Shown: positions 11,409 through 22,502, counted from the first letter of the stretch. The stretch: 64,000 nt of DNA from Castanea sativa (GCF_040712315.1 NC_134013.1:43090001-43154000); one strand, 5' to 3'. Made by a program: numbers and translations. The notes: generated by a model from the letters alone, not told the origin.

Positions 11409-12932
11409 TTAAACTTCTATTGCATTAACTTCTACGGTCTCTATCAACTTTGAACAATCCCATTTTATCTTATCTATTTGCAACCAATTCTGATATGGAG
11501 AAGGAGCTTGGTAGTAATCGGGCAAGGGGTTCTTCCTAATGCTAGGCTTGGTGATGATGTCAAGATTTGGGATGAATCCATTATCTATAAGGTCTTGTAT
11601 TTCGTGCTTGAAGTGGAAACAATTGTCAGTTTTATGGCCAAATTTTTGGTGGAAGTGGCAATATTCATTGAGGTTCCTAGTGGGAGGTATAGGATTGGGC
11701 ATTGATGTGGTATCTAGAGGTTTGATGAATCACTTGGAGCATAAATTTTCATATGTTTGGGCGAGGGTCATTCCTAGGTCGGAAAATTCTCAAGGGGTAT
11801 TCTATGTGAAGCTTGGGTAGGCTAAGGTTCGTTGAGGTATGATGGCACTTACAGTCACAGGATTGGGTGCTTTAAATGTAACTACTCCTCCTTCATATGT
11901 CTTCTTGATTGGAGGTTTGCTTTCACCTTTCTCTAATTTCCCATTATTGATGGCATCTCCAATTCTAGTTCCACAATCACACAATTCTCCAAAAGAATTA
12001 ATAGGCAATGAAAAGAGCCTACTATTATATGCCGGAAGCAAATTCTTGATAATCATGTTGATTTGGTCTTACTCATTTCGCCTATTAACCATCCTTGATG
12101 CCTTTCCCTTCCACCTAGTTATATATTCAGAAAATGCCTCCTCTAGCCCTTGGTTACTAGTCTCCAAGTCTCTTAAAGTCACATCAATCATAGTATTAAA
12201 GATGAATTGATCCACAAACAACTCCACCTGCTCATTCTACACCTTAGTCTTGCTTGGATCCAAGCTATAGTACCATCTTGACACACCCCCTGTGAATGAA
12301 AGAAGAAATGCATGCAAAGTTTTCTTCTCATCCAATACTTTTATTTCAGCAATGCTTAGGTACCTCCTAACATGTTGTTTTGGATCTCCAGTTCCATCAA
12401 AATTTTCCACATTAGAAATCATGAATTTCGGAGGCAACGCGATAGGAGTCTTTAAACTTATGCCTCCCATGTTATAAAGGCAATCATCCATCCCTTGGGC
12501 ATTACAAAAGGATGGTTGCATCTTTTCCATATTTTCTTTCATAGCTAAGGTCTTCGCAGTGAGCTTCTCAAATTGCTTGTTCCTTTCAAAATTGGCCTTG
12601 CCTCTTTCATCCCAGCCTTCCACTTCTTTATCATCGAGAATTTCTACATGTGTGATCTTCTTCAATTTGGCTTCTTCTAGCCTAGTGAGACGACTCCTAT
12701 GCTCCTTCGTTACCTTGAATATCCTTTGTGTGGTCTCATCAATAATTAGAGTAGCCATTGTTACTTGAGATGATTCCCCTTCTTGAAATACTTCTTCTTG
12801 ATATGAATCCTCAATCTTTACCAAGCGTCTTCCATGCTTTTTCTTGGACCCAACTTGGAGTGGGGACGTGTTTACTTGATCTTGATGGTGCAATGGTGCC
12901 TGAAAAAAAAGCCCCATCTTTATTGAGTTCAT
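11409..12932 (-). pseudogene. gag of element O, degraded
   Basis: Gypsy (Tat/Ogre-like) gag. The segment from 12932 has a charged N-terminal region with coiled-coil potential (SRLTRLEEAKLKKITH) followed by the capsid motif NFDGTGDPKQHVRRYLS and FLLSFTGGVSRWYYSLD, which is diagnostic. A stop interrupts at about 12237. Capsid continues at 12056-11802 (LPAYNSRLFSLPINSFGEL). After further breaks, 11702-11409 carries a Cys/His knuckle YCHFHQKFGHKTDNC and a helix FKHEIQDLIDNG. At least three frame breaks; not functional. Confidence 0.85.
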
Positions 12933-14013
12933 GTCCCAATTAAAAGAACATTATTTAAATTTTAGATGTTCTTAGAAAGTCTTTTAGTCCATTTTAATGA
13001 AGGCCTGATTACAAAATCACTCACTTTCCTCTCGTGGATCTTGCCCCTTGTTTCATTTGGGCCTTAGTCCACTTGCAATAAATGCTCTCATCTTACTCTC
13101 GTGGGCTTTCATTAGAATGTATTTAGAGATTTTCAACCCTTTGCCTCAAATATGGGCCTACAATGTATTCATCACCTTCGGGCTCTTCTTTTTCATTTTA
13201 TTATCATCATTTTTCTTTTGAAGTAGCCTTCTAGCTAGAATATATTGTAGCCTTTCCTTCAAAGTACATGAATTTCTCATCATTTTGGGCCTAGGCATAC
13301 AACAAAGAGGCCCAAGATTAGGAAATTTCATTTTGACTTTGTAGGATGTTGGATGCTAAATCCATAGCATACTTGTTACCTTAAGTCTAAGGTCCTCTTC
13401 TTTTAAAAGTCCTTTTGGTTTGGGCTTACGATAACAATTAGTTCATAGTCTTATGAACCTTTCAAGTTATGATATACCTTTGGACTTTGGGAAAAGTCTC
13501 TTATATGTGAGAACCTCTTTTCTTTTATTCCAAAGCATATTAAGGTATTGCATAACTTTTGGGCCATCCTTCAATTTTATACCTTTTATTTGTCCTTTAG
13601 AATTAGGTGAATACAAGATATATGGTTGAACAAACTAGAGATATATAAAGGGCTCTTTTTGATGGGATCTTGGATCTCTCTAAGTGTGAGTAGGCTCCCT
13701 AAAGCTAAAAGGATAGACAAGTAGGTCACTCACAACTAGTTGAGCCATGATTCCAACTGAGGGCCTAAGTGGGCCTTTGTGGATTGGTGGAAAACTGTTA
13801 ACGTGCTCAAAGCCCATCATAGGCAACAACACAGATTATGAGTTGGTGGGATGAACTTTGAAAGACTTTGGCCTGAATGGAGTGTACTCATCTTCCTACT
13901 CATCACCAACTGAGGTAAAGGGACAAAAGAACCAAGTGAAGTGTGTGCAAACAAGTACTAAACAAGCCTTTATTAAGATTAAGAAATAGGACACATTGGA
14001 ATCAAACTCTCTA
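12933..14013 (-). other. Untranslated leader of element O
   Basis: About 1.1 kb between primer site and gag with no coding frame; long leaders are typical of Tat/Ogre elements. It has many short 'gggcc' and 'aggccc' phrases and no repeat that I can define. Confidence 0.65.
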
Positions 14014-14031
14014 TCCCTAGTGGAGTCGCCA
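14014..14031 (-). other. Primer-binding site of element O
   Basis: TGGCGACTCCACTAGGGA on the minus strand, separated by one base from the LTR end ...CCCACA. This is the primer site type described for Ogre/Tat elements, usually ascribed to tRNA-Arg; it differs from the tRNA-Met site of every copia element here. Confidence 0.85.
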
Positions 14032-14032
14032 T

Positions 14033-14319
14033 TGTGGGCACAACATGCAGTTGGCTGCTTTTGTTTTTAAGGAGTACGCCTCAGCCGAGTGGACCAGGAT
14101 AGAGAAACAAGGAGTTGCCACCTAGTTTTATGGTCTAGGAAGCATGAATATAGCGTCCTTACACGGAAGGATTAGTCTTACTACTAGAGTATGGGTTCGG
14201 AGTTTAGGTACAATTTTGGGAAGGTGTTAGGCACCCAAAACCTCCCGACCGGTGGGTCGGCTTCCACTCATTGTGTCCAACATCTTAATCCTATTAAAGG
14301 CACATTCAACATTGCATCT

Positions 14320-14386
<67 letters not shown>

Positions 14387-14799
14387 CATACATCTAATTA
14401 TACAACATGGCATTTCATCCTAAACCTAGCATACATCTATCGTGCTACCACATCACAAACCCTAGCATTCATCTGTCATACTTATCAACTAACACAATCC
14501 CTAACATTCATTTATCATGCTTATCACCTAACACAAACCCTAACATGTTCTCATCAAAGCATCTCATCTCATATGGCATCATGTCATGGTCAAGGTAGAA
14601 CATAGGCGTGGCAGGGAACAAGCATACATCATATCTACGGTAAGAAACACATGAAGAATCAAACAAACATGCTATTGCAAACCTCATCCATGCTCAACAT
14701 CCAAACAAAATCATATTCAAATCAATGCATGTTCATGTCAATGCATGTCTTACCTCACTTACCTTACTACATCACAGCACCTATGGCATCAAAGCATCA
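14033..14799 (-). repeat. 5' LTR of element O, promoter-distal part
   Basis: LTR end on the minus strand is GTTGTGCCCACA. This piece carries an (AC)n run and several copies of 'cctagcatacatct'- and 'cctaacattcatttatc'-like units at 14385-14540. It is broken at 14800 by the Helitron and resumes at 26341. Confidence 0.72.
14322..14384. repeat. (AC)n microsatellite
   Basis: About 31 uninterrupted AC dinucleotides inside the LTR of element O. Likely polymorphic in length. Confidence 0.98.
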
Positions 14800-17042
14800 T
14801 CTATATATATATATAACCAAAACCTCTTAAACTCCCACAATTTTCCACATCAGCATTACTTAAATAAAAATAAAATAAAATTCTAATTTTACTATAAAAC
14901 TGGAAAAAAAATTCTCTGCCACTTGAAACAAAACCCGATTATACTTCTTCTATAACTAAAACTTGATTAAAAAAAATAAAACTCTCTCTTCTCACAGCTT
15001 CTCTTCCTTCGTAACCCTTCGACAATTCCTCCTCTATCTCTTCGTTCTCATCTAAACACAGACCTTCCCCTTTAACCTCTCACTAAGTCGTTTCTCTCAT
15101 AAGTTTCTGATGGTGGATTGAACTCAACCAAACCCTTTGCACAATCTGGGTTTCATCCTTAATACTCTGTTTTTTTTTTTTTTTTTTTTTGTTCTATAAT
15201 TTTGGTTGTTAAATATGATTTAGGGTTTCATTTTTGGTTGTTAAAACCAAACCCTACGCATAATCTGGGTTTCATTCTTAATACTCAGTTTTTTTCATAC
15301 TAGATTCTCTCGCACAATCTGGGTTTCATCCTTAATACTCTTTTTTTTTTTTTTTTTTCAGACTAGATTCTCTCCGCAAACATTACTTGTAAGTTATTTT
15401 TATTTTGTTCTATAATTTTGGTTGTTAAATATGATTTAGGGTTTCATTTTTGGGTGTTAAAACCAAACCCTTCGCACAATCTGGGTTTCATCCTTAATAC
15501 TCTGTTTTTTTCAAACTAGATTCTCTCGCACAATATGGGTTTCATCCTTAATACTTTTTTTTTTTTGTTCTATAATTTTGGTTGTTAAATATAATTTAGG
15601 GTTTCATTTTTGGTTGTTAAATATGATTTAGGGTTTCATTTTTTATTTTTAAATATGATTTAGGGTTTCATTTTTTATTGTTAAATATGATTTAGGGTTT
15701 CATTTGGGAGTGTTTCTTTTGAATGATTACTTTAGATTGATGGGTTTGGAGTGTAGTGGGTTTAATTAATTTCAATTATTGGTGGTGAGAAAATCCATCT
15801 GGAATTTTAGAGTTGTTATTCTATTTCATTGTTAATAATTTTGTTATGTTTTGTGTAATGATATTTCCTGTCCTTTTATTAGACGAGCATCCTTGGTATG
15901 CCCTTGATGTTTTTGTGAGTCATTTGCTTGTGTTTGGATTTAATTTAAGTTTCTGGGTTTATATACAAATGCAAGTATATTAATTTAGTTATTGAATAAT
16001 TAACTTTCTATTGTAGATTATTGAATTATTTTAGCCTCATATGGATTTGTGGTTAATTATATATACTTGGTGGCAGTATTCAGTTTTAATCTTAGCCTCC
16101 CAATCCTATAGGTTTTGCTTTCATGTGTTTCAGTTTCATGGCTTTTATCTTTTGCCTATCTGGGATTTATAGTTTCATGATCGAGCTATATTTTATACTA
16201 CCTCATGTATTGTTTTCATAAACTGCTAATTCATGTTCAACTAGAATGTTTTTATGACATTAGCAAAAGATTTTTAAGTTTATTTTGAGAGTGATGTCAT
16301 GGTTAGCTCAAAAACCCTTTAATGTTTGTCCTGCCCTAAATTTATATGTAGGTTATGCATTGTTCCCATTGTGAATGATTAATATCATTAAATGTCTTTC
16401 TTATATTTGAAGGTTTTTGAAATTAAAAAAATTAACAGTTTGGAGAGTTGACCGTTTTTTTTTTTACTTTTTTAATTGAATGAATTGACTGCAGATTTCA
16501 ATGTGATAGTTATAATACACTATTTGATGTGCAATATGCATTTTTTGGCAAAAATGTTGTTGTGTTGGGGGGTTGCCATTCTTCATTACTAGGAGTTTTA
16601 AAATCTATTATCAATTCATCATAGCTTTCATGATGTTGAATAATAATTTGTATTTGGTAGTTGATTTCATGCTTTGAATTTCTAATTTGTTAATGCCCTA
16701 TTTTTAAAAAAATGTTTAGTTTTGTCTTTTCTATTTTTTTTTATAAATCTTGATGTGTTTTTGTAATTGAAACCCTCACTGGAGAATGTTATTCATGTTG
16801 TTCATTTTGTTATCTTTTTAAGGAAGAGAGATGAAAATAAGATGCTTAGTGAAGTGCAAAACAGGAACTCTAGGAAGACCTCCATGGACAATGAGCATAT
16901 GTAGAATAGGTGAGGCCCTATCACTGTTGGTGGGGCATCACACCATTTCTATAAATATATATAAAGGGCATCTTGTAAATTTAGTTGTTGCTTAAATAAT
17001 TTGAACTAGATTCTCATGTTGTAGTAGATTTATGGTTAGAAT
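14800..17042 (+). other. Left part of Helitron interior
   Basis: No gene recognised. After an AT-rich 5' end comes a C/T-rich segment (14980-15110) resembling a plant 5' UTR, then a repeat array (15128-15712), then intron-like T-rich DNA with low coding potential. A short purine-rich segment at 16823-16915 could be a captured exon fragment; its frames are too short to name. Confidence 0.6.
15128..15712 (+). repeat. Degenerate composite tandem array in Helitron
   Basis: Two alternating modules: 'aatctgggtttcatcctt' plus a poly-T tract (about five copies, some variant) and 'ggttgttaaatatgattt' plus 'agggtttcattttt' (about six copies; three in a row at 15617-15705 with roughly 32-bp period). 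The module 'gttctataattttgg' starts at 15191, 15406 and 15567. Poly-T tracts of 10-25 bases separate the units. It looks like unequal exchange or replication slippage. Confidence 0.8.
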
Positions 17043-17412
17043 TGTTAAGGACATATTTTATGTAGTTAGCTAATCCTTTGACAAAACGCACTTTACTTGT
17101 ATTTGGGTAGATCTAAGATGTGTTTAATACTTCAAAGAACATGTTGTTCAAGTCTTGTATTAAAGCCATGAAGATTGGACCAACAAACAAGTGAAGAAAA
17201 GGTGTTTACTAAAGCTGGACACCTGCTGGACACTTGCGAATAGCTTCTCAACAGCTGCTCGACAGATAGCTATCTATCGAGGTTTAATGAGGCTCGACAG
17301 ATGCTATCTATCGAGGTATCTATCGAGGTTACGGAAATCAGAATTTTCAGATCTGATTTTTGGGCCAGGCTTTTATATTTGTGTAGGGTTTCTTTTCTCA
17401 CAACCCTAGGCA

Positions 17413-17419
17413 TATATAA
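17413..17419 (+). promoter_or_regulatory. TATA-like box in 5' LTR of element C
   Basis: TATATAA in 'ggcatatataaggctta'. The 3' LTR copy reads 'ggcatatctaaggctta', so only the 5' LTR, the one that would drive the element, keeps the box. Assignment is by motif and position only. Confidence 0.5.
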
Positions 17420-17887
17420 GGCTTATTTTAGAGGCCATCACAGAAGAGAATACAAGGAGAATATACGCAAAAGGTGACTGAAGCCTTATTCTTTCTGAAA
17501 GAAGCTACTGTGTCTTTGCGCCTTAGGGTTTTGTAACCAAGTGCTTCTTGATCTTCATTGTTGATGAAGTGAAGAACTTTGCAACCAACATCTTCTTCTC
17601 TAGTTGGTGATTGAAGTTGCGTACTAGGATCCGCGCAATTGGTTAGTCATGTACTAGGATTCGTGCATCAAAGGGTGATGTTCATATATTAAAGAGTTTA
17701 GAGGTTCTGAAGCGGTAGAAGGTTTCTGCTGTGAGTTTATCTACGGGGATTGTAAAGTCTAGGGACAAAGGTTTTGTACTAGATCTGAAACTTCTCTTTA
17801 CTATAGTGGATTGCTTTTTGGGAAGGTTTCCCCCCAGTTTTTTTACTGTGAAATTGGTTGGTTTCATTGGTTTTCTTAGGTCATCAT

Positions 17888-18483
17888 TGATGCGAACCTC
17901 AATCAACACGCTTTGTGACCCAACAAACAATATTGGAATATTTAATACCAAATGATGCGAACCTCAATCGACACGCTTTGAGACCCAACAAAAATATTGG
18001 AATACTTGCCCAAGAAAGCTAAAATTTAGATTTATGATAAAAACCCTGACCCAACGTTTATAATCGAAACGCGAACCAAAGGTATAAGTTCACCTTGACC
18101 CAATGATTATAAAGAATCACGAACCAAAGGTATAAAGTTTGAACGCCACAAGGAAGAATCCTTGATAAGTTCACAGTTCTTGAAGAACCAAAAAAGAGCA
18201 AAGCCTCACCTTTTCTGATTTTTATTACATAATATTCTATGAAAAACGTTTACAAACATAAGGCCTATTTAAGGGCTCCATAAAACTTGACAGACAAGAA
18301 AATATATTCTAAAATAACTCCTAATTGATACCTTACCATATCTGGAATCAAATTTGACCTAAAAAGCATTAAATGAACCTAAAAACAAGGAATTAAATCA
18401 CCTAAACCTAAAATAACGTTTTTACATAAAAATACAAAAAATAATAAATTACAATAATTAAACAGTAAATTATGTCCTCATCA
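17888..18483 (-). repeat. Gypsy-type solo LTR inside C's 5' LTR
   Basis: 596 bp bounded by TGATG...CATCA and by a perfect 5-bp duplication ATCAT (17883-17887 and 18484-18488); removing it restores the sequence of C's 3' LTR exactly at that point. On the minus strand it begins TGATGAGGACATAATTTACT, a start I associate with Ty3/gypsy LTRs, so minus orientation is inferred. A 65-bp unit is duplicated at its plus-strand left end (17888-17952, then from 17953). Confidence 0.88.
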
Positions 18484-18641
18484 ATCATATCTTGTGTTAT
18501 TTATTTTTCCGCTGCATATTATTTGTGACATGATATTGATATTTGTTTGTTTTAACAAGTTTTATTCATAATAAACCTAATTAACAACTTGGGTTTAAAA
18601 CTTGTTAATTCTATCAACCGGGGTCTAAATTTCCCAACAAG

Positions 18642-18653
18642 TGGCATCAGAGC
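18642..18653 (+). other. Primer-binding site of element C
   Basis: TGGCATCAGAGC, two bases after the LTR; one change from the tRNA-Met-complementary TGGTATCAGAGC. Confidence 0.9.
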
Positions 18654-18707
18654 GGGTACACTCTGATTGGATTAATTTTCTGAGTGTGATCCTTGACCCC
18701 CGTTGTC

Positions 18708-20483
18708 ATGGATCGTGGACAATCTTTTTTGATTCCTCCTTTATTTGATGGCACTAACTATGCATACTGGAAAGTTCGTATGAAAGTGTTTTTGCAGGCT
18801 CTAGGTGAACATGTATGGCAATCTGTTGAAGTTGGCTGGATTAAGCCAGAGGAATCGCCGGTGGATTGGGATGATGCAACAATCATAGCGGCAAATTTCA
18901 ATAGTAGGGCCTTGAATGCTTTGTTTTATGGGGTGACCAATGAGGAATTCCAGAAAATATCATCCACAGAAGTTGCCAAGGAAGCATGGACCATTCTTGA
19001 GACCACCTATGAAGGTACCATGGCTGTAAAGACTGTGAAGCTTCAAAGACTCACTAGTAGCTTTGAAGAAATAAAGATGGAGGAGGATGAGACCTTTGAT
19101 GAGTTTTATGCTAAACTCAAGGATATTGTGAATTCTGCCTTCAACCTTGGAGAGTCTATAGCAGAATCCAAAATTGTTAGGAAAATCCTTAGGTCCTTAT
19201 CCGAAAGATTCCATGCCAAGATCACCGCCATTATAGAAGCAAAGGACATTGATCAAATTCCTTTGACTGAGCTTGTAGGGAACCTCCAAACCTATGAGAT
19301 GGGATTAGGCTCAATGGGAAAAGATGGAAAGAGTAAAAACTTGGCTCTTAAGGGTATAGAGAAAGAGATTGACGACTCTGAAGATGAAGATGAGGATGAG
19401 GATCTAACCTTCATAACTGATGAGATTATCAAGCTTCTTCAGTTTAGGAAAAAGGATAAGGGCAAACTTCCTAGGAAATCTAAATCCTCTAGGAATGATA
19501 AGAATGAGAAGCCCATCATCCAATGCCATGAGTGCAAGGGTTTTGGTCATATGAGGATAGAGTGCCCAAACTACCTCGTGAGGGAAAATGCCAAGAAGTC
19601 AGAAGATAAATGGTTGGTAGCTTCTTGGAGTGACACCGAGAATGACTCTTCTGATGAGTATGTGGATGAATGTAGGCACGTTCTGGCCTTTGTTGCCTCA
19701 ACCGATAAGGTGATTGTGGAGAGTGCTAGTGACAGTGATGATTCTTCTGATGATGAAGTATCCAAGAAGATGACCCTTCAGGAAGCTTATGATAAGCTAT
19801 GCATTGAATTCATAAAATTTGAAAAGACTTCTCATCTTTGTAAAAAGGAGCTTAATGAGGTAAAAACTGAAAAAGCTAATTTGTTAGTCAAACTGGATGA
19901 GACTACAAGGCTAGTTGAGACTCTCATTGTGGAGAACACCTCATTAGAAGAGAAGGTCAAGAATCTTGAGGTTGAGCTTAGTCAAGCTAAAACTCAAATA
20001 GAGAGGATGTCTAGAGCAAAGCTTGAAGAGGTCTTGAGTACTCAAAAGCCTAATTCTGATAAGACTGGCTTAAGATATGCTGTCTCCTCCGGCCCCTCCT
20101 CTTCCACGACTTCTAGATCAAGGGCTATCATTGTGCCTCAATCCGAGAAAGGTGAGAAAGATATGAAATCCAAAACTATTGTGGCTAATTCTAAATCCTT
20201 TGTTAGACCTCATGTTTGTCACCATTGTGGTGTTTCTGGACACATTCGTCCTAATTGCTTTAAGTTGTATCCTCAAAAGCAAGTGTCCAAAAGGTCACAG
20301 GTTTCCTCTCAAGGACCTACACCTTTGTTTGGAGAGTTATTAAAAGTCTTGAGCTTTTTAACTCAATTCCAGGAGAATCTTAATTCTTCTATGTCCTTTA
20401 GTAGACATACTAGGACACGTACCTTTTCATCTTCACGGCCGAAGACTCGTGCTGTGTGGGTGAGAAAAGAGTCTAAGACTTAA
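18708..20483 (+). CDS. gag: gag polyprotein of element C, intact (591 aa)
   Basis: Nucleocapsid/capsid protein that assembles virus-like particles around retrotransposon RNA. The ATG giving MDRGQSFLIPPLFDGTNYAY is chosen because B's gag starts at the same point; an upstream TTG in frame is not needed. In order: N-terminal DUF4219-like motif (about 1-40), UBN2-type gag helices (about 60-220), acidic stretch near 225-240, CCHC knuckle C273-C276-H281-C286, acidic Ser-rich linker, coiled coil (about 365-450), second CCHC knuckle C504-C507-H512-C517, basic Ser/Arg-rich end. Two knuckles 230 residues apart and a long coiled coil fit SIRE-lineage gags. It is the only long undamaged retroelement ORF in the window. 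The stop is followed by non-coding DNA, not protease, so no frameshift to pol is possible. Survival of the frame suggests either fairly young age or selection for gag. Confidence 0.93.
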   Translation: MDRGQSFLIPPLFDGTNYAYWKVRMKVFLQALGEHVWQSVEVGWIKPEESPVDWDDATIIAANFNSRALNALFYGVTNEEFQKISSTEVAKEAWTILETTYEGTMAVKTVKLQRLTSSFEEIKMEEDETFDEFYAKLKDIVNSAFNLGESIAESKIVRKILRSLSERFHAKITAIIEAKDIDQIPLTELVGNLQTYEMGLGSMGKDGKSKNLALKGIEKEIDDSEDEDEDEDLTFITDEIIKLLQFRKKDKGKLPRKSKSSRNDKNEKPIIQCHECKGFGHMRIECPNYLVRENAKKSEDKWLVASWSDTENDSSDEYVDECRHVLAFVASTDKVIVESASDSDDSSDDEVSKKMTLQEAYDKLCIEFIKFEKTSHLCKKELNEVKTEKANLLVKLDETTRLVETLIVENTSLEEKVKNLEVELSQAKTQIERMSRAKLEEVLSTQKPNSDKTGLRYAVSSGPSSSTTSRSRAIIVPQSEKGEKDMKSKTIVANSKSFVRPHVCHHCGVSGHIRPNCFKLYPQKQVSKRSQVSSQGPTPLFGELLKVLSFLTQFQENLNSSMSFSRHTRTRTFSSSRPKTRAVWVRKESKT

Positions 20484-20577
20484 TTGTCTTTTCTATTTAT
20501 CCTTTACTTTAATTCCTTCTATCTATAGTAGGACTCTCTTTGCTTGATTTCCTATCTACTTTTGAAATCATACTTTC

Positions 20578-20883
20578 ATGCATCTGCATTTTTTTATCAT
20601 GCTTTCATGCATTTTCATCTTTCTTTCATGCTTTCATGATTGTTTGTCTATTTTTGTTTGGTTGTCTAGTTTTTATTTTGTTTGTTTTCAAAATAAAAAT
20701 AAAAAGAAAAATTTAGAAAAATACAAAAACAGTGTGTATTTATGTACATCGGTTCTTGTGAACCTTAAAATGGCCATTGAAACAGAGTTTTCTAAACTTT
20801 GTATCTCTTGTAGCTTAGATGAGCATCTCTTGTACTTAACACTCGTATCACTCTTTTTGACGGGTAGGACTAGAAAATCCTAA
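20578..20883 (+). CDS. Small hypothetical ORF in tail of element C (101 aa)
   Basis: Uncertain gene. A Phe/Ile-rich hydrophobic N-terminal half (about residues 1-40, could span a membrane) is followed by a Lys/Asn-rich stretch and the segment NLKMAIETEFSKLCISC. The last part is nearly identical in the 89-codon minus-strand frame 6373-6642 of element B, where the hydrophobic start is also kept (FVLSSMFLVISFLVL). The two proteins diverge after LDEH. This could be conserved RNA rather than protein, since the DNA itself is strongly conserved. No known family is recognised. Confidence 0.25.
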   Translation: MHLHFFIMLSCIFIFLSCFHDCLSIFVWLSSFYFVCFQNKNKKKNLEKYKNSVYLCTSVLVNLKMAIETEFSKLCISCSLDEHLLYLTLVSLFLTGRTRKS

Positions 20884-21594
20884 GAGAAAGGCATAAATAA
20901 CCATCTCACCACTGTTACTTGCTAATCATGATATGACATTTGTATGTTTCGGCACAGCAAAAGTGGAATGTCAATGACATCTGTATGCTTCGGCATAGAA
21001 AAAGTGCAATGTCAAAAGCTTAACATAATTGGGTATTTCTTTTCTCTCTTTTATATACCCATGCATGATTTGCTTAATAAAAAGAAAATATGCAAAGAAA
21101 ATAAAAGCAAAAAGATAAAAAAAAAATGCTTTAAATATGATTGCAAGCGTTTTTTCTAGGAGATGTGGGAGTTATAGGATGTACCTTGAAGGTGATAGTC
21201 CCCATCAAACAGTTATGATTGTGTGTGAGTTAAAGTGATTTTCTCATATCTCAAATCGACATAACATAGAGACACTTATGCAATCTTACAATGTTTTCAC
21301 ACACAACACGCAATATTCTTTGACTCTTGATACATGTGCAGGTACAATGTGATTTTGCCATCACAAGGTTTACATGCGTTGATGTATGCTCACTAAACTG
21401 TCTTAACTTGATTTTGAAATATAAAATTGGTTAGACTTGTTTAGTGTGTGAGTATGTGTTTTGAGATCCATGTGCTTAAGATTGTTGTTGAGAGATGTTT
21501 TTTAGAGTCAAATATGTTGATTGGATCATTGTTTGAGTTGCATGTTTGATTGCATTCATATCTATGTTTTTCTCTTCTTGAAAATTTTTAAGCC

Positions 21595-21797
21595 ATCTCG
21601 ACACCTTCTCGACACTCTCGATACCTTGCTTATCTGTCAAGCTCTTCAGTTGCATCTTATCGCAATCTCGACACCTCTCGATAGCTAGGTGGATCGATCG
21701 AGAAAGTTTTTGTCTCCTCAATAGCTTCTCGATAGCTGTTCAATCCATCAAGGTCTGCTTGATAGCTCCCCGATACCTCTCGATCGATCGAGATCCT
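21595..21797 (+). repeat. Cluster of CTCGA motifs in element C tail
   Basis: About ten copies of TCTCGACAC, TCTCGATAG, TCTCGATAC or GATCGATCGAG within 200 bp; some are self-complementary. The same core (CTCGACAG/CTATCGAG) is clustered in the LTRs of C, B and D. Function unknown. Confidence 0.7.
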
Positions 21798-22502
21798 CTG
21801 CATGCATTTTTTTTTTCATGTTTTACATGTTTTTTTTATTTTGTCATCCATAGCATCTTGTTTCATTACATTCATGCATTTATATGGATTCTTTGTACCC
21901 CCTTGATCATTTTTGATCATCTTTATGTTTCTAGAGTGAAGCTTTTTAGCTTCTTATACCCTTTGTCAATCGTGGCAAAAAGAGGGAGAAATTGGAAATT
22001 TGTGGTTTCTGTTTAAGATTCTACAAGTTAGGGGGATAAATACATTCCTTTGTAAGGGGGAGATGTGTTTCATCTTGTTAGGGGGAGTGTTCACCTCCTT
22101 GTTGTTGTAGGAGCTACTTTTAGTTTCTTATTCTTGTACCTTAGGTCTTGTGACCATGTTTACATATATTGTGTTTATCAAGTGGTATATGTGATGATGT
22201 ATGTTTTCTTCACCTACCTCTACATGTGTTGTTTCTTTTCTATCTTTATACACATGTTTCTTTATCTTGTAGGCAATCTATTATTTCTGTTTCACACTAA
22301 GATGCCTTGATGAGTTTTGTTTAAAGTGTTTCAAAAATATAGGTTGTCAAAGTCTTCCATGCCATGAACTCTCTTCTTGCAAAGTTTTTCAAGAGTTTGT
22401 GTTAGGGTAGATTTTATTGTATTCAACAAATGAGTATGAGTTGAGTGATTTATGACTTCTCTCATATGTTCATTTGTTTGTTGTGGTTTTGTCACGGATT
22501 GC

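Larger units (their letters stand above)
17043..18639 (+). repeat. 5' LTR of element C (with nested solo LTR)
   Basis: TGTTAAGGACATATT...AAATTTCCCAACA. Without the 596-bp insert and its 5-bp duplication the length is 996 bp, exactly that of the 3' LTR. It has a near-perfect 24-bp palindrome at 17258-17281 (CTCGACAGATAG/CTATCTATCGAG, one mismatch) and further CTATCGAGG copies to 17330. A TATATAA box lies at 17413-17419. Confidence 0.95.
20484..22502 (+). other. Non-coding tail of element C between gag and 3' LTR
   Basis: About 2 kb. 20578-20883 holds a small frame shared with B. 20937-21017 is a near-tandem pair of about 43 bp ('tgtatgtttcggcac'/'tgtatgcttcggcat'). 21595-21797 is dense in CTCGA-type motifs. 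From 21970 on, several purine runs resemble polypurine tracts (gagggagaaatt, tagggggataa, aagggggagat, tagggggagtg). No pol remnant is seen in any frame. Confidence 0.8.

Noticed and set aside
15128..15712. CRISPR-like alternating repeats
   Set aside because: Repeats are degenerate, spacing irregular, spacers are poly-T or copies of each other, and the context is plant nuclear.
14800..17042. Possible host gene with a 5' UTR (C/T-rich 14980-15110) and introns
   Set aside because: No ATG-led frame of useful length and no protein I can recognise; better explained as Helitron interior, perhaps with captured fragments.
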